A stretch of 45,631 nucleotides of DNA from Bacteroidaceae bacterium (GTDB lineage Bacteria; Bacteroidota; Bacteroidia; Bacteroidales; Bacteroidaceae). The notes beneath the pieces are model-generated. The model was not told the origin of the DNA, did no database searches, and saw only the letters and a list, made by a program, of their open reading frames with translations. Position numbers and translations under genes: made by a program. The DNA lies in assembly GCA_017615125.1 (NCBI GenBank), contig JAGAAS010000021.1:1-45631 (forward strand), read 5' to 3'. Position 1 is the first letter of the stretch, and each line of letters begins with the position of its first letter. Below, piece by piece: positions 8,226 through 17,308 of this stretch.

Positions 8226-8340
8226 GTGCGAGCAGAGAGAAAAACCAAATATATTTGGGTATTTCCGAGGCGAAGCCTATCTTAAACCGAAGGTTAAAGA
8301 TAGTACGAGCCGAGCGGAGGACAAAATAAATTCCTTTTAT
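8218..8340. repeat. Promoter-like palindromic repeat, second locus
   Basis: Read on the minus strand, this stretch holds a TTATTTTG box, a CTCCGCTCG spacer and TATCTTTAACC, then an inverted copy (GGTTTAAGATA), then the true promoter ending in TATCTTTG. The arms TATCTTAAACC and GGTTAAAGATA at about 8267-8295 can pair. The order of words is the same as in the array at 35672-36031. Confidence 0.65.
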
Positions 8341-8444
8341 TTTTCACTCAACGTCAACCTCCTTCCAATTTAAAGTGAAAAAAAGGAGGAAAGTATGCTT
8401 TGAGAAACTGCCTGCATACGAAAAGGCTCAGCGCAGAAATATGA

Positions 8445-8516
8445 AGAAAAAAAAATTATTCGAGAAGGGAAAAAATTTTTTCGAGAAGGAATCCGGCGAG
8501 ATGTAGAAAGAAAAAA
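8445..8516. repeat. Modular intergenic repeat, degenerate copy
   Basis: The words TTCGAGAAGGGAAAAA, TTTTTTCGAGAAGGAATC, GGCGAGATGTAGAAAGAAA appear in order. They are shared with the copies at 17096, 22313, 29042 and 45418. The central palindrome is degenerate here (CGGCGAGAT). The rest of 8345-8445 shows nothing I can name. Confidence 0.6.
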
Positions 8517-8527
8517 TCGGGGTTTAT

Positions 8528-8558
8528 TTTGAATTGCGAAAGCTACTCATTATCTTTG
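8528..8558 (+). promoter_or_regulatory. Promoter for the PL1 gene
   Basis: TTTG at 8528-8531, a 19-bp spacer and TATCTTTG at 8551-8558 fit the Bacteroidetes promoter exactly. The start codon is 20 bp downstream, leaving a very short leader. Confidence 0.75.
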
Positions 8559-8577
8559 CGATAAAATACCGAGAAAA

Positions 8578-11271
8578 ATGAGAAAAACTTTGTTCGTCCT
8601 GGTGCTAACAGCAAGTGTTTTGTCTGCCAAAGCCCAGAGCATCGACTTCAACCTTCCTGGACGGCAGGAGGCGCAAGTTACCGCAGAGGGATACATCCCC
8701 TGGGCTGTGGGAACAGGGAAAAGCGAATCGAAACTTATTGACAGCATCCGGATAACCGTAAGCAACGGACCTCAGTCGAAGGGCGACGTCCTTCGCTCCC
8801 AATGGAGCAAGAATATCACCCAGAATTCCGACAAGCTGGTAGGCGACGGCATCTCTGTCTTCCTTCTCGACAGCGACGGAAATACGCCACAGCTGCAAGG
8901 GCCTGCAGGAGAAATAGAGGTTTCCATTTCGGGCCTCTCGAAGGGAGTTCACACGCTGCTGGCTTACCACAACAACAGCACCAACTACCAGAGTCCCCTG
9001 CTTGCGGTATACGTGAACGGAGTGTTGACGCAAGACAGCATTGTCCAGACATTAAATAAGGAGAAAGCATCCGAAAGCGGCTATTCCTATGTGAAGTTCA
9101 ACGTAGAGGAAAAAGAAACGGTAACCGTCTGGTACCGCGCTCTCCCCGACCCTGATGAAGACTATACCGTAGGAAACAAAAACACCTCCGTCTTCCTCAA
9201 TGCGCTTATCATCGACAAGCCCAATCCTGCCACGATGGCCTTTGACCCCACTCCTGCCGACTTTGACTTCCACGCTGCCTGCGACGGCGACAGCGTCACG
9301 CTCTCCTGGCGCCCCGCTCCCATCGCCAAGAAGCACCATCTGTGGATGGGAACAGAGGAGGACGGACTCAAGGAAATAGCTGTGCTTTCAGACACTTCCT
9401 ATACTGTCAACGGAATTTATTCAATGAACACGTACTGCTGGCGCGTCGATGAGGAGAAAGCAGACGGGACTATCCTGGAAGGAGAAACGTGGCAGTTTCA
9501 GCCGCGACACCTCGCTTTTCCCGGCGCCGAGGGATATGGGCGGTTTGCCAAAGGAGGAAGGGGAGGCTCTGTGTATCACGTCACAAACCTCCGAAACGAC
9601 CATCAGCCGGGCTCGTTCCTCTACGGGCTCGTCGATGTTGAAGGACCACACACCATTGTCTTCGACGTTTCGGGCCTTATCGACATGAACTTTGAGGCTG
9701 TCTTCGTAAAACCCGACATCACTATTGCGGGACAAACAGCTCCCGGCAAGGGAATCTGCCTGGAACATGCAAATATCAACATCGGGAGCGACAATATCTG
9801 CCGTTTCCTCCGAGCCCGGCGCGGCTATGGGCCTACAGGCAACGCAATGGGTGTCACAGGAGCCGACAACACGATAATAGACCACGTGACAGCAAGCTGG
9901 GGGACCGATGAGACTTTCTCAAGCCGAGGAGCGCTTAACGTAACGTTCCAGAACTCCATCATAGCCGAAGCGCTGGGTATTGCCGACCATAAGAACTATC
10001 CTGCCGGCACCAATCACGGATACGCAGCAACCATAGGGGGCGATGTAGGCTCCTTCCATCATAACCTTCTTGCCGACTGTCAGGGACGAAACTGGAGTAT
10101 GGGCGGAGGACTGGACGGCAACGGATACTATGCCGGGCGTCTTGACATCTTTAATAATGTGGTCTACAACTGGGGCGGGCGTGCCACAGACGGAGGAGCG
10201 CACGAAATCAACTTTGTAGGCAATTATTACAAGGAAGGACCTGCCACCAAGCAGCATACCATCTTCATTCTTCAGCTCGAAGGCGTCGGAAAGGGTACCC
10301 AAAGCGCTTATGTCAAAGACAACATCCGCGACAATTACGGTACAGGGCGTATCGACAGAGACAAAAACGACATGAAGTCTCTGCAGGCAAGTCAGAGTTA
10401 CAACTGGACACCTTTCGTCAATGCTCCCTTCTTCCCCTCTCACGCAACTATCGACGATCCTGTGGTTGCCTACAAGAAAGTCCTCAGCAACGTGGGGGCA
10501 AACCAGCCTGTGATGGACGAGAATGATTCGCGCATGATCCGCGAAACACTAACGCGCTCCTGGACCTATCGGGGCAGTCGTTCGGATATTTTAGGAGAAA
10601 TAGACCACGAAGACGACTGCGGAGGGTTCGAACTATATCCCGAGGAAACCCGTCCTGCCGATTACGACACCGACAAAGACGGAGTTCCCAACTGGTTTGA
10701 GAAACTTGTCGGCACCAATCCCGACGTTGAAGACAACAATGCCGATTCCAATCAAGACGGATATACCCATCTGGAGGATTATCTCCATTGGATGGCAGAA
10801 GAGCATCGCATTGTTCCGGCTGATTCTGTAGTTACCATCAACTTCCCTACCCTCTTTGCCGGCTTCACGAAGTCTCCTGCCTTCTCCTACAGCTGCGACG
10901 ATGAGGGACTCACCATTTCCTTCTTTGACAGCCAAACACTTAGGATTTCAGCCACCATTACTTCTCCAGCCCTTCACTCCATCCGACTGGAAGTAACGGA
11001 TGCAGAAGGAGCAACTATGCAACGTATGCTGAACATTGCCTTCACCGATGAAACGTCAGCTATCTCCGAAACAACCTATGAGCAGGATTTTCTCCTTTCT
11101 GCCTACGCAATTTATACACTTGAAGGCAAACTCATTTACAAAGAACACATCGAGTGCAACGACAAAGCCCTCCGCCGAGCAGATTTCAAGATGCTCGACA
11201 AAGGGCGTGTCTACATACTCCGAGCCACCGACAAAACGGGGCATACATCTTCGTATAGGATAATCCGATGA
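8578..11271 (+). CDS. Pectate lyase-like PL1 family secreted protein
   Basis: This 897-residue protein has a signal peptide (residues 1-19). Residues about 21-215 form a beta-rich domain of unclear family. Residues about 216-310 look like a fibronectin type III-like domain. From LAFPGAEGYGRFAKGGRGG at 312-330 there is a right-handed beta-helix typical of polysaccharide lyase family 1 pectate lyases, with ITIAGQTAPGKGI, NTIIDHVTASWGTDE and SFHHNLLADCQGRN. After the helix comes a calcium-type DTDKDGVPNWFE / DSNQDGY stretch near 695-735. The final 70 residues (ending YILRATDKTGHTSSYRIIR) resemble a type IX secretion sorting domain. It would cleave pectic or related polyuronans at the cell surface. 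Convergent with the GH5 gene, 16 bp away. Confidence 0.85.
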   Translation: MRKTLFVLVLTASVLSAKAQSIDFNLPGRQEAQVTAEGYIPWAVGTGKSESKLIDSIRITVSNGPQSKGDVLRSQWSKNITQNSDKLVGDGISVFLLDSDGNTPQLQGPAGEIEVSISGLSKGVHTLLAYHNNSTNYQSPLLAVYVNGVLTQDSIVQTLNKEKASESGYSYVKFNVEEKETVTVWYRALPDPDEDYTVGNKNTSVFLNALIIDKPNPATMAFDPTPADFDFHAACDGDSVTLSWRPAPIAKKHHLWMGTEEDGLKEIAVLSDTSYTVNGIYSMNTYCWRVDEEKADGTILEGETWQFQPRHLAFPGAEGYGRFAKGGRGGSVYHVTNLRNDHQPGSFLYGLVDVEGPHTIVFDVSGLIDMNFEAVFVKPDITIAGQTAPGKGICLEHANINIGSDNICRFLRARRGYGPTGNAMGVTGADNTIIDHVTASWGTDETFSSRGALNVTFQNSIIAEALGIADHKNYPAGTNHGYAATIGGDVGSFHHNLLADCQGRNWSMGGGLDGNGYYAGRLDIFNNVVYNWGGRATDGGAHEINFVGNYYKEGPATKQHTIFILQLEGVGKGTQSAYVKDNIRDNYGTGRIDRDKNDMKSLQASQSYNWTPFVNAPFFPSHATIDDPVVAYKKVLSNVGANQPVMDENDSRMIRETLTRSWTYRGSRSDILGEIDHEDDCGGFELYPEETRPADYDTDKDGVPNWFEKLVGTNPDVEDNNADSNQDGYTHLEDYLHWMAEEHRIVPADSVVTINFPTLFAGFTKSPAFSYSCDDEGLTISFFDSQTLRISATITSPALHSIRLEVTDAEGATMQRMLNIAFTDETSAISETTYEQDFLLSAYAIYTLEGKLIYKEHIECNDKALRRADFKMLDKGRVYILRATDKTGHTSSYRIIR

Positions 11272-11287
11272 GGACGGCTTCCCTCCG

Positions 11288-12610
11288 TCATTCCTTAAGT
11301 TGGGAAATCTGCCGGCAGGCTTGAGAGATAACAGCAACGGTAGAGCTGTCGGAAGCAAACACGGAATTCAACCCCTGCTGCTCCTGAGCCGGATCGCCTG
11401 TATAGTCATCGCCCGGAAGCCACATTTCGTGCGCGGGATTGGCAATACCTCCCCAAGCCCAGAAGTTACAGCCAGCAAAGGCATCGCCCTCCTCGGCGCT
11501 TTGCACCACTCGGCCTAACACATATGCATAGAAGGCATCACGCGCCGTATGGGGAGACTCCTTAGCGAACTGGAATCCATCGCGCGGATAGCCAAACTCC
11601 TCCATCACAGCGGGTTTTCCCAAGCGACGCGCCATTTCGACGTGCATATCCATATAGGCTTTTGCCTCTCGCAAAGCAACATTCAAAGAGTCGATGACGG
11701 TTTCCTTGTTTATCCACGACCAATTGAAAGGCCAAAGATGGAACGTCAGATAATCGACGTTTGGATCGGAATGTATCTTCTCGCAAAGCGGTACATCTCC
11801 GTCGCATCCCCATTTTCCTTCGCTACCGACAGAAACCATGTGGTTGGGATCGAGAGCTTTGATTTGCGCTGCCGTAGCTGCCACCCACTCGGAAAAGGCG
11901 GGCTTGCTGATTTCTCCGAAGGGACGCGGCTCATTGCAGAGCTGCCACGAGAAGATAGCAGGATCGTCGATATAGCGCTTTCCCGTGATGGTATTGGTGC
12001 GAGTAACCACTTTTTCCACGTGACGTGCATACATCGCTTTCGTGGAGTCGTTGCGCAAGAAACGGCTCACCTGAGACTGATAGTTTGTCCAACCCACTAC
12101 GTCGGGTTCGGGGACTTCACCCAAACCTGCCCATTTGAGATAGACGCTCCATCCGCCGCTCCATCCCCAAGAATTAGTAAGATAGAGAACGGCTGTCATC
12201 TCACGTTTCCCCATCTCCGACAGAAGAAAATCCAATCCTTCGAATATGGTATCGTTGTATTCCCCAGGATACTTCTGAAGAGTGGGCTCAATCCTTGAGG
12301 GGATGCCTCCCAACCCTTCTGCGCCCACGAGGACACGAAGGTTTTCTATTCCCTTCTCTTTCATCATATCAAGTTCACGAACCAGACGAGCTCTGTCGCC
12401 CCCACAGCCTTCAGAGCCGAGAATGGCACCGTACCAGAAGTTCGTTCCAACGAAATAGTAGGGCTTCCCCCCGCGGAAGAACTGCCCTTGTTTCACACGA
12501 ATGAACGCCGAATCCGTCTCAGCCTGAGAGTGAGAACGGCAGGAAAGGAATGTAGCACAGAGCATCAACAAGCTAAAGACGCCCACTAAGGTGATTTTTC
12601 TCTTTTTCAT
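11288..12610 (-). CDS. GH5 family glycosidase (mannanase-like) lipoprotein
   Basis: The start chosen is the ATG at 12610 (MKKRKITLVG), giving 440 residues with lipobox FLSC (Cys24); an in-frame ATG at 12622 is possible. GH5 hallmarks are WQLCNEPRPFG, with Glu227 as acid/base, and KPAVMEEFGYP, with the Glu337/Glu338 pair holding the nucleophile. FRGGKPYYFVGTNFWYG near the start and TFHLWPFNWSW near 289-299 resemble subfamily 7, the endo-beta-1,4-mannanases. The exact specificity is inference. It is the last gene of the sialidase-GH31-GH5 operon, 21 bp after the GH31 stop. Confidence 0.85.
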   Translation of the reverse strand: MKKRKITLVGVFSLLMLCATFLSCRSHSQAETDSAFIRVKQGQFFRGGKPYYFVGTNFWYGAILGSEGCGGDRARLVRELDMMKEKGIENLRVLVGAEGLGGIPSRIEPTLQKYPGEYNDTIFEGLDFLLSEMGKREMTAVLYLTNSWGWSGGWSVYLKWAGLGEVPEPDVVGWTNYQSQVSRFLRNDSTKAMYARHVEKVVTRTNTITGKRYIDDPAIFSWQLCNEPRPFGEISKPAFSEWVAATAAQIKALDPNHMVSVGSEGKWGCDGDVPLCEKIHSDPNVDYLTFHLWPFNWSWINKETVIDSLNVALREAKAYMDMHVEMARRLGKPAVMEEFGYPRDGFQFAKESPHTARDAFYAYVLGRVVQSAEEGDAFAGCNFWAWGGIANPAHEMWLPGDDYTGDPAQEQQGLNSVFASDSSTVAVISQACRQISQLKE

Positions 12611-12631
12611 ACTCAGAATCATTGTTTTGTT

Positions 12632-15619
12632 TTATTTGACACTCCCTGCTCCTCTGCTGAGACATACGGCAAGGGGTTCTCCAGTATAGGTGAAGGATGT
12701 GCGACTTGTGCCGGAGGGCGTTACATACGTTACGTTGAAACATTTATCCTTTGTGGTAAAAGGCATTTTCAGCACGCTTTCACCAACAGAGAGAGTTGCA
12801 GTTGCATCGTCATAGGAAATAGGAATCACGTTATACCATCCTTTCTCGTAATCGTAACGCTCACCATCATCTTCGTATATGGCAAAGCTTCCGTCGCTCC
12901 CTCCATAGACCATCAGATTTATTTCCTGCAAGGGTTTCTCGTTACTATACTCCATATCGGGTCCCATAGGAATAATGGCTCCTGCAGGAACATGAAGTGG
13001 TATGCGCTCGTAGGGAGCGGAGACGCAGAGTTTACATCCTCCCTGAGTGATATGCTCTCCCGTATAGAAATCGTACCATCCTCCCTTATGCTCCGGGAAA
13101 TAGACCTCTCGCTCACGAGCGCCATACTCATATACAGGACTAACCATAAGGGATGGGCCCATCATGAACTGATCTCCCACATCAGCCGTATTCTTATCAG
13201 CAGTAAAATCCATCGCCAAAGCACGCATCATCGTATAATCAGCGAAATGAACCATCCCATCCAACGAATAGATATAGGGCATCAGACGATAGCGCAAACG
13301 AGCATAATACTCCCAACTCTTATAGGCTGGATGACCCGCGGGAGCCAAGTTCCACGGTTCGCGCGGAGGATATTGCCCGTGCGAACGGAAAAGCGGAACA
13401 AAGGCTCCGAACTGGAACCATCGCGTTTGCAGCTCGCGCCATTCGTCAACAGCAAGAGCATCGGGAGCAGCCAAACCTATCCGTGCATTCTTTTCAGGAT
13501 TGCCGGAGAGAACATTCATGGCCATATTAGCTCCACTACGCCAAGCTCTCTCATACCGCTTTTCCACACAGAATCCTCCTATGTCCATTCCCCAGAAAGG
13601 AATGCCCGACATACTGAAATTGATTCCTGCCGAAATCTGCGCCTTCATATCCTCCCATCGAGTACCAATATCGCCGCTCCAAACAGCTGTGCTGTAGCGT
13701 TGTAAGCCCGCGAAACCGTTTCGAGTGAGCAGGAAGACTCGTTGATCAGGGTTCTCTTCGCGCTGTCCTTGATAGATAGCCTCTGCGTTCATAAGCGCAT
13801 ACGCCAACAGGTATTCCGTAGAGCTTCCGAGCTCCGTAGGATTGCAAAGGGCTTTCATATACGACATTTCCTGACAGTCCTTCACGTTTGGCTCGCTGGC
13901 ATCCATCCACCAAGCGTCAATCGGATAACGGCTGTAAAGATGTTCCTTCATTTGCTGCCAGAAGAGTCGGCGTGCACCAGAACTGTAGGCATCGTAGAAA
14001 GAGCCCACGTACCCTTTTCCTACCCAGTCGCGAATACTGTCGACGACAGCCTGACGATACATCCATCCGTGAGCGTCAAATTCGCGGAAATGCTCTGTCG
14101 TGCAATAGAACTTTGGCCAGACAGAAAGCATATAGTGCCCGTTCAAAGCATGAATGCTGTCAATCATTGCCTTAGGATCAGGAAAGCGGAGAGGATCATA
14201 CTCATGACTACCCCACTCGTCTTCTTTCCAATAAAACCAGTCTTGAACGATATTATCTATAGGCAATTGACGACGACGGAACTCAGAAAGAACCGACAGA
14301 ATATCGTCGGATGAATTGTACCGCTCACGCGACTGCCAGAAGCCCATCGCCCATTTGGGCATAACCTGCGCTTTTCCCGTAACAGCCCTATATCCCGCAA
14401 TAACACGATCCAAATCAGACAAATGGGAAGCAAAGGAAGGAACAACATCCGAACTATCAGCCTGCCCGTCAACGAAATAATAGTCTTCATCATCTCCCAT
14501 CTCACTCCAAAAACTGATAGTTCCCGCTTCGGAGGGACAATGAGAAAGAGCTCTCAGCCCAAGATAGGAAGTACCACCATCAGGTTTCCACTCCACTAGA
14601 AGATGTACTTTCTTCCCTTCTTCCATCGGATAGCTGAACTTGTATGAGTTCGGATTCCACGCTGTACGCCAACGCTCGCCTACGACTTCGTTCTCATCCA
14701 TTATCACGCGCACATATCCTGCGTAATAAAGTAGGAACTGATAGATGCCAGCTTCCGAAGGCTCAATATATCCCTCAAAGGAAACCGAAGCATCGTCAAG
14801 CGGGAAATGAGGCAGATACTGCTTGTTGGCCTGCTCGTTTTCAAATCCCAGGAAAGGCTCTATGCGCACGAGCGTATCTGCCGCAGGACTCGCATAGGTT
14901 CCCGTAAGTCCTCCTTCGGTGCCTTCTCTATCGAACACCTTGAAGGCTTTGTCCAACGACAAATAGTCCCGGGCATCGCCCCAGCGACTGAAAGACGTGT
15001 TGTTCCACAAGATACCGTAGCCGCGATTGGAAACAACAAACGGAACTGAAACCTTCGTATTGTACTGGAAAAGCTGCTCGTTGCGATTCTTGTAATTGAA
15101 CTCGTCGGACTGATGCTGCCCCAGCCCGAAATAAGCCTCATCGTCTGCCGAATGCCAAAGCTGACGGATGGTATAGGCCCGTTTGTGCTTTCCTTCCTTG
15201 TTCTCCTGCGGATCTGTCATAGGAATAAGCATGCGTTCCTTTTCTGAAAGGATGGGGTGCCCGTCTGCATCGGTAAAGCTTACAGTTCCGTCGGGAGAGA
15301 CAATAGCCCGCACAGCCGACGTAGCAAGGATGACTGAGCCGTTTTCCCTCTTCTCGACCGTCCACATTTTTTCCGCGGGATAGTCAAAGGATGCCATCAG
15401 GCTCTTCTTTGCCGAAAAATGATTTTCCGCAGTAGCGCTCACGCGGATGACATGCTCGTTGACGACTTCGAGGCGTACTTTCTTGACGCTGGCTGTTTGT
15501 TCCTTCTCGGGGGCTTTCACTCTGACAACAATTCCGTGCTCTACTTCCTGCACCGAAGGCTGACAAGCCATCAGGAAGAAAGTTGCCACACAGAAGCCTA
15601 AACGAATCAGGCGTATCAT
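12632..15619 (-). CDS. GH31 glycosidase with PA14 insert, alpha-xylosidase-like
   Basis: I chose the ATG at 15619 (MIRLIRLGFC) because AAGGAAAAG precedes it; the ATG at 15643 is also open. The result is 995 residues with lipobox LMAC (about Cys19). The GH31 barrel carries DAWWMDASEPN, with nucleophile Asp573, and AVWSGDIGTRWEDM, with acid/base Asp650. A PA14-like domain interrupts the N-terminal part at about 235-365 (SVSFEGYIEPSEAGIYQFLL). A PA14 insert is known from Bacteroides alpha-xylosidases such as BoGH31A of xyloglucan degradation. Substrate here is therefore likely alpha-xylose or alpha-glucose ends, but is not proven. It lies 54 bp after the sialidase gene. Confidence 0.88.
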   Translation of the reverse strand: MIRLIRLGFCVATFFLMACQPSVQEVEHGIVVRVKAPEKEQTASVKKVRLEVVNEHVIRVSATAENHFSAKKSLMASFDYPAEKMWTVEKRENGSVILATSAVRAIVSPDGTVSFTDADGHPILSEKERMLIPMTDPQENKEGKHKRAYTIRQLWHSADDEAYFGLGQHQSDEFNYKNRNEQLFQYNTKVSVPFVVSNRGYGILWNNTSFSRWGDARDYLSLDKAFKVFDREGTEGGLTGTYASPAADTLVRIEPFLGFENEQANKQYLPHFPLDDASVSFEGYIEPSEAGIYQFLLYYAGYVRVIMDENEVVGERWRTAWNPNSYKFSYPMEEGKKVHLLVEWKPDGGTSYLGLRALSHCPSEAGTISFWSEMGDDEDYYFVDGQADSSDVVPSFASHLSDLDRVIAGYRAVTGKAQVMPKWAMGFWQSRERYNSSDDILSVLSEFRRRQLPIDNIVQDWFYWKEDEWGSHEYDPLRFPDPKAMIDSIHALNGHYMLSVWPKFYCTTEHFREFDAHGWMYRQAVVDSIRDWVGKGYVGSFYDAYSSGARRLFWQQMKEHLYSRYPIDAWWMDASEPNVKDCQEMSYMKALCNPTELGSSTEYLLAYALMNAEAIYQGQREENPDQRVFLLTRNGFAGLQRYSTAVWSGDIGTRWEDMKAQISAGINFSMSGIPFWGMDIGGFCVEKRYERAWRSGANMAMNVLSGNPEKNARIGLAAPDALAVDEWRELQTRWFQFGAFVPLFRSHGQYPPREPWNLAPAGHPAYKSWEYYARLRYRLMPYIYSLDGMVHFADYTMMRALAMDFTADKNTADVGDQFMMGPSLMVSPVYEYGAREREVYFPEHKGGWYDFYTGEHITQGGCKLCVSAPYERIPLHVPAGAIIPMGPDMEYSNEKPLQEINLMVYGGSDGSFAIYEDDGERYDYEKGWYNVIPISYDDATATLSVGESVLKMPFTTKDKCFNVTYVTPSGTSRTSFTYTGEPLAVCLSRGAGSVK

Positions 15620-15673
15620 CTTTTCCTTTTGAATCTTTCTCATTTGTCTTTGTCTCTTTATCGGATTTCCGAA

Positions 15674-16984
15674 CTATTTGCGATATGAATAAGCTCCTCC
15701 TGTTATTGTCTGGAGGGTATAGGGTTTATAGACAAGCGTATAATCCTTCCCGAAAGTTGTCTCTTCGTAGAGGAAGGCGATGGTTCCGTCGGGCAGGAGT
15801 GTCATTGTGGAATAGGCTGAAGGAAGTGAAGTCGACTGGTACCGCCCGTCCCAGTCGGCAGCGAAGTGAGACGACGAGTCGTAGTCGGAAGCATTGTCGA
15901 GTTCCTTATAATAGATGCCCACGTTGGCTCGTCCCGGCCCGAAAGGAACGGACTGGAGGACAATATGGACTTTTGCCCCATCGCTGTTGCGGCGTGCGGG
16001 CAGGACGAGAATCTCTCCGTTACACGAATTACCCACAGCCACTACTCCGCGGTTTTCTTCTCCCGATGCTGCATACGTCTCCCAAGTTCCCTCTGCCTTT
16101 TTTGCATCGGTATAGGTGAAGATATTGAAGTAACGTCCTCCCGTAACACGGCTGCTGCAGATAATTCTGCCGTCGGGAAGCTCTTCCACCTTCGGCTCGT
16201 CGGCATTCTGAGGGATAGCGGGAGTATCAATGTCGCCCAGCACTTGCCAGGAACCCCCGAAGTCGTCAGACCAAAGGACATAGTTGCAATTGACTCCGTC
16301 TTTGTCCTTTGCCAAAACCGAACAATAGAGGCGATAATACTTCCCTACACGGATAGAACGGCTTTGGTGGATTTTCCCTGAGCCGATGAACATCGAACGG
16401 ATGGGGCCTCGCGCGCTTTTGTCGAAAAGCCCGTAGATTTCATCCTGCAGATAGTCTGGTTCACTCCACGTCTTCCCTTCGTCCTTGCTGTAGAAGCGGG
16501 CTATGCCCTGATGCAGTTCTCGCGTGCCGGCCCAGAAAGGTGTGTTCCCCGAGCACGACATTACCAGAATCTTGTTGGAAGTTCTGTCGCTGACGATACA
16601 CGGATCTCCATACGCAGCGTTGTAGTTAGGATGAGTCTCCATATCTTTATCACCGTGAGTGAACTCCACAGCCTCGCTCCAGGTCCGCCCGTTATCGGCG
16701 CTTGTGCGGCAATGAAGTTCCACTGTGCCCCAGCCGATATCCGTTCCTCCGTAACGGTAGTCCGCCACAGCGACGATAGTTCCTTTTCGCGTAACCGTAA
16801 TAGCCGGAATGCGATAATAGGGCAAATCCTTTGTGACGAAAAGGTAGAGCTGACTGTCGCAGGAGGCGACATCGGCAGGCTGGGACTTGCTGCTGACGTG
16901 ATGCTGGCAGCCGAAGGAAACGAGCATTGCACACATGCAGAGGGCAAGGGTGCAAGATTTCTTTGAAATAGTGAAAAGAGCCAT
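15674..16984 (-). CDS. GH33 exo-sialidase lipoprotein
   Basis: This 436-residue protein has a signal peptide with lipobox SFGC (Cys26). It carries the sialidase YRIP motif at 57-60 (arginine of the triad) and Asp boxes SADNGRTW at 95-102, SKDEGKTWS near 175 and SDDFGGSW near 243. The fold is a six-bladed propeller that removes terminal sialic acid from host-type glycans. It is the first gene of a minus-strand operon with GH31 and GH5 enzymes. A -7 box TATCTTTG lies at 17013-17020. No sialic acid transport or catabolism genes are in the window. Confidence 0.92.
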   Translation of the reverse strand: MALFTISKKSCTLALCMCAMLVSFGCQHHVSSKSQPADVASCDSQLYLFVTKDLPYYRIPAITVTRKGTIVAVADYRYGGTDIGWGTVELHCRTSADNGRTWSEAVEFTHGDKDMETHPNYNAAYGDPCIVSDRTSNKILVMSCSGNTPFWAGTRELHQGIARFYSKDEGKTWSEPDYLQDEIYGLFDKSARGPIRSMFIGSGKIHQSRSIRVGKYYRLYCSVLAKDKDGVNCNYVLWSDDFGGSWQVLGDIDTPAIPQNADEPKVEELPDGRIICSSRVTGGRYFNIFTYTDAKKAEGTWETYAASGEENRGVVAVGNSCNGEILVLPARRNSDGAKVHIVLQSVPFGPGRANVGIYYKELDNASDYDSSSHFAADWDGRYQSTSLPSAYSTMTLLPDGTIAFLYEETTFGKDYTLVYKPYTLQTITGGAYSYRK

Positions 16985-17012
16985 CTTTGTTTTTTTCTCT
17001 GGTTTCTACATG

Positions 17013-17020
17013 CAAAGATA
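17013..17020 (-). promoter_or_regulatory. Promoter -7 box for the sialidase operon
   Basis: On the minus strand this reads TATCTTTG, about 29 bases before the ATG at 16984. No clear TTTG is seen 19-20 bp upstream. Confidence 0.6.
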
Positions 17021-17095
17021 AAAAAGATTTCGGAAAAAATCCGTTTTCCTCCTAAATAAATCGAAGAGAAGAACAAACATCGCAATATGCTTTCT

Positions 17096-17226
17096 ACATA
17101 AAGATTTTTTCTTTCTACATCTCGCGAGATGAAGAAGGAATCTCGCGAGATTCTTTCTTCATACGGATTTTTCCCTTCTCGAAAAAATTTTATTCTTTCT
17201 TCATACGGCGAGATTCTTTGAGCATA
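17096..17226. repeat. Modular intergenic repeat with two ATCTCGCGAGAT palindromes
   Basis: Exact 12-bp palindromes lie at 17119-17130 and 17140-17151. Around them are TTTCTTTCTAC, GAAGAAGGAAT, TTCTTTCTTCATACGGAT, CCCTTCTCGAAAAAA and GCGAGATTCTTTGAGCAT. The last word also occurs at 45463-45480. Together with the terminator at 17249-17286 this fills the 324-bp gap between the sialidase gene and the lectin-like gene. Confidence 0.75.
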
Positions 17227-17248
17227 ATTTTTTAAGCCCTATTATTTT

Positions 17249-17286
17249 AAAAAGGAGAAGGCATCTCCCTTTCGGCAGATGCCTCC
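17249..17286 (-). terminator. Terminator of the lectin-like surface protein gene
   Basis: On the minus strand AGGCATCT pairs with AGATGCCT, extended by GGAG/CTCC, and is followed by TTTTTAAAA. Confidence 0.75.
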
Positions 17287-17308
17287 TCGCATAAGAGTCA
17301 GTTCTCTT

